A DNA stretch of 64,000 bases from Chryseobacterium daeguense DSM 19388 (GTDB taxonomy: Bacteria; Bacteroidota; Bacteroidia; Flavobacteriales; Weeksellaceae), in NCBI RefSeq assembly GCF_000430825.1, contig NZ_AUMT01000005.1, positions 124,001 to 188,000 on the forward strand, in the 5' to 3' direction. The notes below the pieces were generated by a model. It did no database searches and was not told the DNA's origin. It worked only from the letters and a program-made list of their open reading frames with translations. Of the stretch, positions 17,974 to 26,340 are shown in pieces (the first letter of the stretch is position 1; each line of letters opens with the position of its first letter). The translations under genes were made by a program, and so were the position numbers.

Positions 17974-20679
17974 ATGAAGAAAATTTTATGGCTGCTTTTA
18001 TTTTCATTCGGTTTTTTGGTTCTGAATGGGCAAAGTCTTACCATCAACGGGAAGGTTTCAGATTTTGAAAACAAGCCCGTAGAAAATGCAGCCGTTTATC
18101 TTATTAAACAAAAAGATTCTTCCGTTATAAAATCATCTTCCACCAATAAAGAGGGTAAATTTTCATTAACAATAAATGAAATCAATGAGCCATCAACCTT
18201 AAAAATTGATGCGGCCAAGCTAGTATCTTATTCTAAAAATTTTGACAAAATAACCCGCTCATTAGCTTTAGATGAAATAAAACTTGACAAAGACAACATT
18301 TCCAATATTGAAGAGGTTGTGATCACCGCTTCTCCCGTTAAAATCAAAAAAGATACGATTGAATATAACGCAAATGCCATCAAGGTACGTCCCGACAGTA
18401 ATATCAAAGAGCTTTTAAAAAATATTGACGGTGTGGAAGTGGATACCGACGGAAAAATTACAGTAAACGGAAAAGAGGTAGACCAGATTATGATCAACGG
18501 GAAGCCTTTTTTTGATACCAAAGGGAAAATCGCCTTAGAAAACATCCCGGCCGATATTATTAAAAAAATCCAGGTAACTTCTACAAAAACCAAAGAAGAA
18601 GAACTTACCGGAAAAACGCCCAAATCTGAAAAATCAACCATTAATTTTTCCATTGATGAAAAGAAAAACCAGGGATTTATTTCACGACTGACTGGTGGAT
18701 ACGGAACAGACAAAAGATATGAGGCCAGCGGATTTTTAAGCTATTTTAAAAATAAAACGAAAATCAGTCTGCTTGGTTCATCCAATAATATAAACACCAA
18801 AGGTTTTACCAATGATGAAGCGCAAAATTTAGGCGGAAACGCCGGATCACGGGCCGGAAGTAATATGAAGGGAATTCAGAAATCGACAACCGTTGGCGTA
18901 AATTACAGTGATCAGCTGAGCCAAAATGTGGATCTTGAATCCTTAGGAGCCACCCGTACGGAAACAAATCTTGAAACAGCATCCAAAGTCTCAAGAACAA
19001 CATTCCTTCCTGATTCTACCCTGAAAACCGATTCAGAAAATCATGCTGATAACAATACAGAACAGTATAATTTTAATTCATCTGTGAAAATAAGTCCCGA
19101 TTCTTTGAGCACTGTGTATTTTTCTCCGACACTTTCGCTTTCCAAGACCACGGGCTTTAGAACAACAAAATCTGTCACCTACAAAGATGATGTACTCGCA
19201 AATGAAAGTGAATCTGCTACCAACACAAATTCTGAAAATAATAGTTTCAGTCCAAATCTTCATTATTCAAAAAAGTTTAAAAAGAAAGGACGCAGCTTTT
19301 ATGCAAGCCTGAACACCACAATTTCCGAATCAAAAAGTGATAACCTGGTGAAATCCAGCACAAAATTCTATCAAAGCACCGATCCGGATGATGTCCGGGA
19401 TCAAATATCACAAAGTAAAAACCAAACCAACAACTATGCTTTCAATGCAAAATATGCTGAACCCATTTCTGATTCTTTAACGGTAAGCTTAGGTTTAAGT
19501 TATAATTCAGAAAACTTATCAAACATGAGAAACGTTAATGATTTTGATGAAAATACAGGTCAATACTCACTCAACAATATTCTTTTATCCAATAGCTCAG
19601 ATCAAAAGAACAGTCAGCTTTCACCTGAAATCAACATAGAGCTCAACAAGAAAAAATTTAATCTCTGGGCCTCTACCAACGTAAATTTTTCGGATCTGAA
19701 TTATAATGCAATTTTCAACGGACAATATTATGAGCTTCAGCGGAATTTTGCTTTGCCGGATTATTCTGCCGGATTCCAGTACCGTATTTCTGAAAACTCA
19801 AAACTAAGTATTTATAATTCGGCAAGCTATACGGTTCCAACTCCGGAAAAAGTGATCCCGTACGTGGATGAATCCAACCCGCTGATCACCTATGAAGGAA
19901 ATCCTGACCTTAAAAATGCATGGAGCAACAGAACAAGTGTCTACTTTAATAATTTTAATGTAAAAAAGAGTTTTAATTATAATGCCAATATAAGTTTCAC
20001 TTATAACAACAATGATATTACGAATTTCTCATTTTATGACGAATCCGGTAAACAGTTTGTCACTTACAGAAATATCAGTGGAAACAAAACGGTAAGCCTT
20101 GGAGGAAGCTTAGGAAAAACCTATAAATGGAATGACAGTAAATTAACAATAAGACCTAAAGCAAACTTAAACTACAGATACAATAAGGGCTACATCAACG
20201 GGCAGGAATTTACGGGGAACTCATACACATTTACACCGGGAATCAGTCTCATTTATGACAAAAAGGATAAAATCAATATAAAACCTTCTTATAACGTAAA
20301 TTATACTTTTTCAAACTATAAAAACTACAGTGTTGAAAGCATTAATAATACCTATCAGACTTTCGGGCTGGAACTTACAAATTACTTTTTAAAAACAAAT
20401 CTTATCTTCGAAAATGATTTTGAATACAATACAAGCTCCAATATTACGCCCGGTTTCAAAAAAGATTTCTATTTCTGGAATACAAGTGTAGGATATACAT
20501 TCTACAAAAAACAGTTGACTGCGAGGGTAAGGGTTTACGACATTCTGAACCAGAACCAAAGTGTAAGAAGAACAATAACTGCATCGTATGCGGAAGACCG
20601 TGAAGACCTGATTCTAAGACGTTATGTAATGTTTTCTCTCACCTTTAAGCTGAATAAATTCGGCGGACGAAAAATGTAG
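17974..20679 (+). CDS. Outer-membrane beta-barrel protein, TonB-receptor-like
   Basis: The 901-residue protein starts with a signal peptide (ending GFLVLNGQ), then a carboxypeptidase-regulatory-like beta-sandwich (about 21-95, LTINGKVSDFENKPVENAAVYL). A plug-like segment follows (about 105-225), including EEVVITASPVKIKKDTIEY and LLKNIDGVEVDTDGKITVNG. The rest is a long beta-barrel rich in alternating aromatic and polar residues, ending FSLTFKLNKFGGRKM. This is the Bacteroidetes outer membrane beta-barrel family (OMP_b-brl_3), related to TonB-dependent transporters. Ligand is unknown, and no SusD partner or siderophore gene is adjacent. Confidence 0.9.
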   Translation: MKKILWLLLFSFGFLVLNGQSLTINGKVSDFENKPVENAAVYLIKQKDSSVIKSSSTNKEGKFSLTINEINEPSTLKIDAAKLVSYSKNFDKITRSLALDEIKLDKDNISNIEEVVITASPVKIKKDTIEYNANAIKVRPDSNIKELLKNIDGVEVDTDGKITVNGKEVDQIMINGKPFFDTKGKIALENIPADIIKKIQVTSTKTKEEELTGKTPKSEKSTINFSIDEKKNQGFISRLTGGYGTDKRYEASGFLSYFKNKTKISLLGSSNNINTKGFTNDEAQNLGGNAGSRAGSNMKGIQKSTTVGVNYSDQLSQNVDLESLGATRTETNLETASKVSRTTFLPDSTLKTDSENHADNNTEQYNFNSSVKISPDSLSTVYFSPTLSLSKTTGFRTTKSVTYKDDVLANESESATNTNSENNSFSPNLHYSKKFKKKGRSFYASLNTTISESKSDNLVKSSTKFYQSTDPDDVRDQISQSKNQTNNYAFNAKYAEPISDSLTVSLGLSYNSENLSNMRNVNDFDENTGQYSLNNILLSNSSDQKNSQLSPEINIELNKKKFNLWASTNVNFSDLNYNAIFNGQYYELQRNFALPDYSAGFQYRISENSKLSIYNSASYTVPTPEKVIPYVDESNPLITYEGNPDLKNAWSNRTSVYFNNFNVKKSFNYNANISFTYNNNDITNFSFYDESGKQFVTYRNISGNKTVSLGGSLGKTYKWNDSKLTIRPKANLNYRYNKGYINGQEFTGNSYTFTPGISLIYDKKDKINIKPSYNVNYTFSNYKNYSVESINNTYQTFGLELTNYFLKTNLIFENDFEYNTSSNITPGFKKDFYFWNTSVGYTFYKKQLTARVRVYDILNQNQSVRRTITASYAEDREDLILRRYVMFSLTFKLNKFGGRKM

Positions 20680-20694
20680 TTTATGAACACAAGT

Positions 20695-20765
20695 TTGTCA
20701 TTCCGCAGGAATTCAGGCACAATTAGGGAAAAATAAAACTACGGCTTAGATTCCTGCGCAATAAC
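20695..20765. repeat. Dispersed TCATTCCGCAGGAAT inverted repeat, copy 1
   Basis: TTGTCATTCCGCAGGAATTC at the left and TTAGATTCCTGCG near the right are reverse complements across an AT-rich centre. A better-preserved copy lies at 23412-23494. It follows the barrel gene and may act as its terminator. Confidence 0.65.
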
Positions 20766-20865
20766 TATTTATTGATAAAATATTATTTGTTAATTTTTAA
20801 ATTTAATCTTAAACATGGATTTAATTAAAAACATTTTATGATTAAATTAGCGACAAATTTTAAGT

Positions 20866-22728
20866 ATGAAGATTCAGTTTTCAATTGTATTTATTTTGTT
20901 ATTCATTTTTGGGAATTCGCAGAATAATCAACAACCAACAGACTCATTTGTAAAAGATAATTTCACAAAGAAAGAATTTTACATCACCATGCGTGACGGA
21001 GTAAAGCTTTTCACGATTGCCTATATTCCAAAAGATATTTCCAATAAAAATAAATACCCGTTTCTGATGCAGAGAACCTGCTACAGCATTGCTCCGTACG
21101 GTGAAAACGAATACAGAAACAAGCTTGGCCCGAATCCATATTTAATGAAAGATAAGTATATTTTTATTTTTCAGAATGTTCGCGGAAGGTATATGAGCGA
21201 AGGCACGTTCACCAATATGACACCGCAGGTGGACCGCAAAACAAAGAAAGATATTGATGAAAGTACAGATACCTACGACACCATTGAATATCTTTTAAAG
21301 AATATTAAAGACAATAACGGAAAAGTAGGCCAATATGGAATTTCTTACCCTGGATTTTATACTGCTGTAGGCATTTTAGCACAGCATCCGGCATTAGTGG
21401 CCTCATCTCCGCAGGCCCCGATTTCGGATTTCTGGAATGATGATTTTCTTCACAACGGAAGATTTATGCTGGCCTATTTCAGAACTTTCCCGGTTTTCGG
21501 AGTGCAGAAAACAAAGCCCGAAAATAAAGCATGGTATACTGATTCTATGATCAAAACTACTTCTGAAGACGGTCTGAAGTTCTACAGAGACATGGGAACC
21601 CTGAAAGACGGTTACGAAAAATATTATAAGGATAATTTCTTTATGACGGAAATTATGAACCATCCCAATTACGATGAATTCTGGCAAAAAAGAAATCTAC
21701 TACCCCATCTTAAAAATGTAAATCATGCGGTAATGACTGTCGGCGGCTGGTTTGATGCTGAAGATCTTTCAGGACCTTTAAATATTTACAAAACAATAGA
21801 AAAAACAAGCCCGAAGGCTAAAAACACCATCGTGATGGGACCGTTTTCACACGGAGCCTGGGCACAGGAACAGGGAAAGCATTTCCACAACCAGATTTAT
21901 TTCGGGGACAGCATTGCAACGTATTACCAGAAAAATATTGAAACGAAATTTTTTAATCATTATTTAAAAGGAAATACAAAACAGGACGCCGGCTTACCGG
22001 AAGCGCTGATGTATGATACAGGAGCGAAACAATGGAGAGAATTCGCCACCTATCCTCCAAAAGAATCAAAGAAAATTAATTTTTACTTATCAGACGGAAC
22101 ATTAAAAAACGCAGCCGGGCAAGGCTTTTCTGAATATTACAGCGACCCAAATAATCCGGTTTTAAGTTCTGATAACCTGAAAGATTTTAATGGCTTCACA
22201 CCTAAAAATTATATGTCGGAGGACCAGAGATTTGCAGTAGGAAGACCTGATGTTTTGACTTTTACAACCGATGTTTTGACTGAAGATATGACTTTTGCAG
22301 GAGAAATTTTGGCTAAATTAAATATTGCTTCCACTTCCAGCGATGCGGATTTTGCAGTGAAATTAATTGATGTTTATCCCGAAGATTTCAAACCTGCAGA
22401 AAAAAAGGAAGGCGTGATTTACGGGAATTATCACCAGATGGTAAGAAGTGAAATCATGCCTGCGAGATTCAGAAATTCAAGAGAAAAGGCAGAAGCTTTG
22501 GTTCCGAATCAGAAAACAGCTGTGAATTTCAGACTGCAGGATGTGGTTCATACTTTTAAAAAGGGACATAAAATCCAAATACAGATTTCTTCAACCTGGT
22601 TCCCGCTATTTGCCATCAATCCACAGAAATTCTTAGATAATCCGAATTTTGCAACGAAGGAAGACTATACGAAAGTATTTATCGAAGTTTTTGATGACAG
22701 TGCGATTGAAGTAGAAGTTTTGAAATAA
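20866..22728 (+). CDS. CocE/NonD-family alpha/beta hydrolase, secreted
   Basis: The 620-residue protein has a short signal peptide (MKIQFSIVFILLFIFGNS). It belongs to the CocE/NonD family: an alpha/beta hydrolase core with a helical cap and a C-terminal jelly roll (about 430-620). The catalytic triad is visible as Ser160 in GISYPG, Asp297 in GGWFDAEDLSG and His329 in GPFSHGAW. Family members include cocaine esterase, alpha-amino-acid ester hydrolases, glutaryl-7-ACA acylases and X-Pro dipeptidyl peptidases; which one applies here cannot be settled from sequence. Export argues for a periplasmic peptidase or ester hydrolase. Confidence 0.92.
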   Translation: MKIQFSIVFILLFIFGNSQNNQQPTDSFVKDNFTKKEFYITMRDGVKLFTIAYIPKDISNKNKYPFLMQRTCYSIAPYGENEYRNKLGPNPYLMKDKYIFIFQNVRGRYMSEGTFTNMTPQVDRKTKKDIDESTDTYDTIEYLLKNIKDNNGKVGQYGISYPGFYTAVGILAQHPALVASSPQAPISDFWNDDFLHNGRFMLAYFRTFPVFGVQKTKPENKAWYTDSMIKTTSEDGLKFYRDMGTLKDGYEKYYKDNFFMTEIMNHPNYDEFWQKRNLLPHLKNVNHAVMTVGGWFDAEDLSGPLNIYKTIEKTSPKAKNTIVMGPFSHGAWAQEQGKHFHNQIYFGDSIATYYQKNIETKFFNHYLKGNTKQDAGLPEALMYDTGAKQWREFATYPPKESKKINFYLSDGTLKNAAGQGFSEYYSDPNNPVLSSDNLKDFNGFTPKNYMSEDQRFAVGRPDVLTFTTDVLTEDMTFAGEILAKLNIASTSSDADFAVKLIDVYPEDFKPAEKKEGVIYGNYHQMVRSEIMPARFRNSREKAEALVPNQKTAVNFRLQDVVHTFKKGHKIQIQISSTWFPLFAINPQKFLDNPNFATKEDYTKVFIEVFDDSAIEVEVLK

Positions 22729-22735
22729 AATAACG

Positions 22736-22772
22736 ATGGTGGCTGAGGTTCTCGAAGCCACCATTTTGTTTT
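22736..22772 (+). terminator. Terminator of the CocE-type gene
   Basis: ATGGTGGCT and AGCCACCAT pair perfectly around GAGGTTCTCGA and run into TTTGTTTT. The hairpin core is shared with the copy at 15324, so a dispersed repeat is being used as a terminator. Confidence 0.85.
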
Positions 22773-22778
22773 GGGATC

Positions 22779-23390
22779 TCACTCCTCAATCGTTCTGAAC
22801 GTCAGGTTCACTCTTGGTGTTTTCACTTTCGTTGTCGGTGGAAGACGATGGAGCCAATGATCCTGAGTCGTTCCTTTCATAACCAATAAACTTCCGTTTT
22901 CTAAAAATATTTCCACTTTTTCTTTTGTCGTTTTATGTTTAAACAAAAACTTTCTTTCCGCGCCGAAGGTTAATGATGCAATGGCTCCGTGTTTTTTCAA
23001 ATCCTTTTCGGCATCACTGTGGTAAGCCATTCCTTCACTTCCGTCGTGATACAGATTCAACAGGCAGGAATTGTACGTTTCCCCTGTCACTTCTTCGCAT
23101 TTTTGTTTTAATTCTAATAATTCGTGAGTCCAGAACTTTGCATATTTAGTTCGCTTTGAATAGGTGTATTCAAATGGCTTTTCACCAAACCACGCTACTT
23201 TTCTTTTGGTTAAAATTAATTTTCCAAAAATGAGCGCTTCATCATTTTCCCAGGGAATCTTATTGAATAAATAATCAAAGTAAAAATCCGACTTTTCTTT
23301 GGAGAAAACTTTGCCGTAATAGTGTACAGTTCCGTCGTTGGGGAGGAGATTTAAAGGATAATCCGATATATCTTCGAATAAGTTTAACAT
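22779..23390 (-). CDS. alkB: AlkB-family alpha-ketoglutarate-dependent DNA dealkylase
   Basis: The 203-residue cytoplasmic protein is a Fe(II)/2-oxoglutarate dioxygenase of the AlkB type, which oxidatively removes methyl groups such as 1-methyladenine and 3-methylcytosine from DNA or RNA. The iron ligands are His124 and Asp126 (YHSD) and His181 (WLHRLPP); Arg193 and Arg199 in RVNLTFR bind 2-oxoglutarate. It resembles the ALKBH2/3 branch. The ATG at 23390 gives the natural N-terminus MLNLFEDISDYP; an in-frame start at 23444 would add 18 residues translated from repeat DNA. The next gene upstream on the same strand is an AraC-methyltransferase of the Ada type, so the two make an alkylation-repair pair. 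Confidence 0.93.
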   Translation of the reverse strand: MLNLFEDISDYPLNLLPNDGTVHYYGKVFSKEKSDFYFDYLFNKIPWENDEALIFGKLILTKRKVAWFGEKPFEYTYSKRTKYAKFWTHELLELKQKCEEVTGETYNSCLLNLYHDGSEGMAYHSDAEKDLKKHGAIASLTFGAERKFLFKHKTTKEKVEIFLENGSLLVMKGTTQDHWLHRLPPTTKVKTPRVNLTFRTIEE

Positions 23391-23411
23391 AAATTTTAAA
23401 GTTTGATGTTT

Positions 23412-23494
23412 GATGTTTTTGTCATTCCGTAGGAATCTAAGCAAAATATTTTTAAAATTTAATAAATAAACCTAGATTCCTACAGAATGACAAA
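23412..23494. repeat. Dispersed TCATTCCGTAGGAAT inverted repeat, copy 2
   Basis: TTTGTCATTCCGTAGGAATC and its near-perfect reverse complement (GATTCCTACAGAATGACAAA) flank an AT-rich centre of about 35 bases. It lies in the 266-base spacer between the Ada-like gene and alkB. Confidence 0.85.
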
Positions 23495-23523
23495 GATGAT
23501 GTTGATTACTTACGTCGGAATCT

Positions 23524-23597
23524 ATAAGTTTTGGCTAAAGCCAATTTCGATTTAGACATCTTTTAAACGGGCTAAAGCCCGTTTCTATTGATAAAAT
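23524..23597. repeat. GGCTAAAGCC double-hairpin repeat, copy 1
   Basis: A small palindrome TTGGCTAAAGCCAA (23531-23544) is followed by a larger one, AAACGGGCTAAAGCCCGTTT (23565-23584), and then CTATTGAT. The same layout recurs at 26269-26338 with different spacer bases, so the hairpins are conserved and the linker is not. Confidence 0.85.
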
Positions 23598-23656
23598 ATT
23601 TTACGTTTTTAATGTTATTCGTGTTTATTTGTGAAAAAAATTTGTGCAATTTGTGT

Positions 23657-24505
23657 TTAAGAACCAGAATAAATTCTCGAACTCTCCCAACCCACAATCA
23701 TCTGTTTCCTATCACTCCCCCATCGGTAACCACCCAGATTTCCGGACGATTGAATCACACGGTGACAGGGAATCAAAAATGCTACAGGATTGCTTCCAAT
23801 TGCTGTACCAACCGCCCTTGAAGCTTTAGAATGACCAATTTTTTCGGCTAAATTACCATACGTAGACAATTTTCCCATCGGAATGGTAAGCAGGCTTTCC
23901 CAGACTTTCAACTGGAAATCGGTGCCTTTGAGATGTAATTTAATGGTATTAAGCTTGGTCCAGTCTTTATTGAATATAGACAGTGCATTTACCTGAAATT
24001 CATCCTTTTTTTCAAAAAAAGAAGCATTGGGAAATTTAAGCTGTAAATCTCCCAATGCTTTAATTTTATCATTTTCAAAAGCCATATAACAGATTCCTTT
24101 TTCTGTGGAAGCTGTAATTACTTTCCCAAAAGGACTTTCGGAAAAGCTATAATTGATATTAAGGCTTTTTCCGCCGTTTTTATATTCTGCCGGAGACATA
24201 CCTTCGATTTTTACAAACAGATCATGCAGTCTGCTGGTACTCGAAAGCCCCGTCTCATAAGCTGTATCAAATAAACTCGCTTTTTCTTCTTTCAGTAGAT
24301 TTTTAGCATGTTCCAGGCTGATGAACTGCAAAAACTTCTTCGGGCTAGTTCCTGCCCATTCAGAAAACATTTTCTGAAAATGAGCCGGACTTAAATGAAC
24401 TTTCTCCGCCACTTCATCCAAATTGGGCTGAAGCTTAAAATTGCTTCGGATATACTCTATCGCTTTCGCAATTCTTTCGTAATCGATCTGATTTTGTGTG
24501 GACAT
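23657..24505 (-). CDS. AraC-type regulator fused to O6-methylguanine-DNA methyltransferase (Ada-like)
   Basis: The 282-residue protein joins an AraC/XylS helix-turn-helix domain (about 10-110, LDEVAEKVHLSPAHFQKMFSEWAG) to a methylated-DNA-cysteine methyltransferase domain (about 125-280). Cys247 in IPCHRV is the suicidal methyl acceptor for O6-methylguanine and O4-methylthymine. It lacks the N-terminal zinc-binding Ada domain that senses methyl phosphotriesters in E. coli Ada, so if it also activates transcription the trigger must differ. The start MSTQNQIDYERI fits family members. An alkB gene lies downstream on the same strand, a likely regulatory target. Confidence 0.93.
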   Translation of the reverse strand: MSTQNQIDYERIAKAIEYIRSNFKLQPNLDEVAEKVHLSPAHFQKMFSEWAGTSPKKFLQFISLEHAKNLLKEEKASLFDTAYETGLSSTSRLHDLFVKIEGMSPAEYKNGGKSLNINYSFSESPFGKVITASTEKGICYMAFENDKIKALGDLQLKFPNASFFEKKDEFQVNALSIFNKDWTKLNTIKLHLKGTDFQLKVWESLLTIPMGKLSTYGNLAEKIGHSKASRAVGTAIGSNPVAFLIPCHRVIQSSGNLGGYRWGSDRKQMIVGWESSRIYSGS

Positions 24506-24571
24506 AACATTGAATTTACCTCACAAATTTCCGAAGAATATAGGGCAGAAAAAATCCGATTCTTGCGAAAT

Positions 24572-25429
24572 TTAGTTGTTGTTATAAATATGATAATAAG
24601 CAAGCATTTTGTAATATAATTTCGCTGCCAAGAAAGCACTTGGTTTTGCCATCGGAGAATCCATTAATTCAACAATGTCAAACGCGACAACGTTACATTT
24701 TTCAAATACTTTTCTTAATAATTCCAAAGTTGGATACCATTGTAAACCGCCTGGCTCAGGAGTTCCTGTTGACGGGCAAAGTGAAGGATCAAAGGCATCA
24801 AGGTCAATTGTGATATATACATTTCCCGAAACTTTTTCCAATACATCATTCACCCAGTTTTCGTTGTTGGCAATTTCGTGAGCAAAAAACACTCTTCCTT
24901 CCGGCAAATATTCTGCTTCTTCAATATCCATAGAGCGGATTCCGACTTGAACTAAATTATGCTTCTGATTCGCTTCAAAAACCGCACACGCATGATTAGA
25001 GGTAGAACCGTGGAATTCCGGACGAAGATCTGTATGAGCATCCAACTGAAGAACCGTTAAGTTCTCGAATTTCTCACCCACTGCACGAATCGAACCGATA
25101 GAAACAGAATGCTCTCCACCGAAAAGGGTGAATAATTTTCCATCATTGTTCAAAAGCTCTTTTGTTTTTTGGTAAACCGCTTCTGTCATGGCTTCAGGTG
25201 TAGAATTTTCAGAAACCTCTCCAGCCAGATAAACTCCCTCTAAATAAGGTTCAGTCTGAGTTTCTATGTCATAGAGCTCCATGTTTTCGGAAGCATTCAG
25301 GAACAATTCCGGGCCTTTGTCAGCACCTTTTCCCCAAGTTGAAGTTCCGTCATAAGGTACTGTTACCAGCATTACTTTCGAGTTCTCTAATGAAGCATTT
25401 TCTTCAGGAATTCCTGCGTATGTTTTCAT
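24572..25429 (-). CDS. speB: Agmatinase (arginase/ureohydrolase family)
   Basis: The 285-residue cytoplasmic enzyme belongs to the manganese ureohydrolases. Metal ligands are visible: His107 (GGEHS), Asp130, His132 and Asp134 (LDAHTDLR), Asp209 and Asp211 (TIDLDAFDPS). Agmatinase splits agmatine into putrescine and urea. An arginine decarboxylase lies 0.9 kb upstream on the same strand, which supports agmatine over arginine, formiminoglutamate or guanidinobutyrate as substrate. A HAD phosphatase gene on the opposite strand separates the two, so they are not one transcript. Confidence 0.9.
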   Translation of the reverse strand: MKTYAGIPEENASLENSKVMLVTVPYDGTSTWGKGADKGPELFLNASENMELYDIETQTEPYLEGVYLAGEVSENSTPEAMTEAVYQKTKELLNNDGKLFTLFGGEHSVSIGSIRAVGEKFENLTVLQLDAHTDLRPEFHGSTSNHACAVFEANQKHNLVQVGIRSMDIEEAEYLPEGRVFFAHEIANNENWVNDVLEKVSGNVYITIDLDAFDPSLCPSTGTPEPGGLQWYPTLELLRKVFEKCNVVAFDIVELMDSPMAKPSAFLAAKLYYKMLAYYHIYNNN

Positions 25430-25457
25430 GTTTTATTTAAAAATTAAATGATTTCGG

Positions 25458-25465
25458 CAAAGATA
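25458..25465 (-). promoter_or_regulatory. Candidate -7 box for speB
   Basis: TATCTTTG on the minus strand matches TAnnTTTG and ends about 29 bases before the speB ATG. The divergent HAD gene starts 145 bases away. Confidence 0.5.
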
Positions 25466-25549
25466 CAAAATAGTCTCCGAGTTATACATTATGAGTGATG
25501 AGTGATGAATTTTTAACTTTCTCTTTTTTAATGTTTAAATTTTAAAAGT

Positions 25550-25557
25550 TATTTTTG
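25550..25557 (+). promoter_or_regulatory. Candidate -7 box for the HAD phosphatase gene
   Basis: TATTTTTG matches TAnnTTTG and lies 17 bases before the ATG, giving a leader of roughly ten bases. Confidence 0.45.
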
Positions 25558-25573
25558 TTAAAAATTTAATTTT

Positions 25574-26233
25574 ATGTCATTAAAAGCTGTGCTATTCGAT
25601 ATGGATGGCGTAATCGTGGATACAGAACCATTGCACAGAAAAGCCTATTTTAAAACCTTTGATGATTTGGAAATTGCGGTTTCCGAAGAATTATATACCT
25701 CTTTTACAGGAGCTTCAACAAAAAGGGTTTGCGAAACATTGATTAATAAATTTAATCTAAATCAAACTCACGAAGAAATTGCTAAAAGCAAAAGAGATTA
25801 TTTCAAGGATTATTTTTACAATGATGATGAATTTGATTTAATTCCGGGTGTGAGAGAACTTATTCAGCACTACTGTGAAAACGGAGTCAAATTAATTCTG
25901 GCTTCTTCAGCCACCATGACTACAATTAATATGGTTTTTGAAAAATTTGAGCTGGAAAAATATTTCAGCGGAAAAATAAGCGGTGCAGATTTAAAAGAGT
26001 CAAAACCTCATCCCGAAGTTTTTTTGCTAGCTGCGGAAATGGCAGGCGAGCCGGTGGAAAACTGTATGGTGATAGAAGATTCTACCAACGGGATTCTGGC
26101 GGCACACCGGGCGAAAATTTTCTGTGCAGCATACAGAAGCCCACATTCTAAAAACCAGGATTATACATTGGCAGATACTGTGGTTTCAGATTACGAAGAA
26201 CTGGAACTTAATAAAATCTCAAAATATTTTTAA
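25574..26233 (+). CDS. HAD-superfamily phosphatase, beta-phosphoglucomutase-like
   Basis: The 219-residue protein is a subfamily IA haloacid-dehalogenase hydrolase. Motif I is LFDMDGVIVDTEP (nucleophile Asp9, acid/base Asp11), motif II is LASSATM, the lysine of motif III is in SKPHPE, and motif IV is VIEDSTNG. A helical cap (about 16-85) is inserted after motif I, as in beta-phosphoglucomutase and small sugar-phosphate phosphatases. The substrate cannot be told from sequence. It sits between speB and speA on the opposite strand with its own promoter and terminator. Confidence 0.9.
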   Translation: MSLKAVLFDMDGVIVDTEPLHRKAYFKTFDDLEIAVSEELYTSFTGASTKRVCETLINKFNLNQTHEEIAKSKRDYFKDYFYNDDEFDLIPGVRELIQHYCENGVKLILASSATMTTINMVFEKFELEKYFSGKISGADLKESKPHPEVFLLAAEMAGEPVENCMVIEDSTNGILAAHRAKIFCAAYRSPHSKNQDYTLADTVVSDYEELELNKISKYF

Positions 26234-26238
26234 ATATA

Positions 26239-26268
26239 AAAGCTCTCATTTCTGAGAGCTTTGTTTTT
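26239..26268 (+). terminator. Terminator of the HAD gene
   Basis: Perfect ten-base arms AAAGCTCTCA / TGAGAGCTTT around TTTC, followed by GTTTTT. Confidence 0.9.
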
Positions 26269-26338
26269 ATAAATTTTGGCTAAAGCCAATTGATATTATG
26301 TTTTTGTGAAACGGGCTAAAGCCCGCCCCTATTGATGA
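26269..26338. repeat. GGCTAAAGCC double-hairpin repeat, copy 2
   Basis: TTGGCTAAAGCCAA, a 19-base linker, then ACGGGCTAAAGCCCG and CTATTGAT, as at 23524-23597. It lies between the convergent HAD and speA genes and could terminate speA transcripts. Confidence 0.85.
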
Positions 26339-26340
26339 GA

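Noticed and set aside
18228-18713. 161-codon minus-strand frame opposite the beta-barrel gene
   Set aside because: It lies fully within a clearly coding gene, with serine- and phenylalanine-rich content typical of an antisense shadow.
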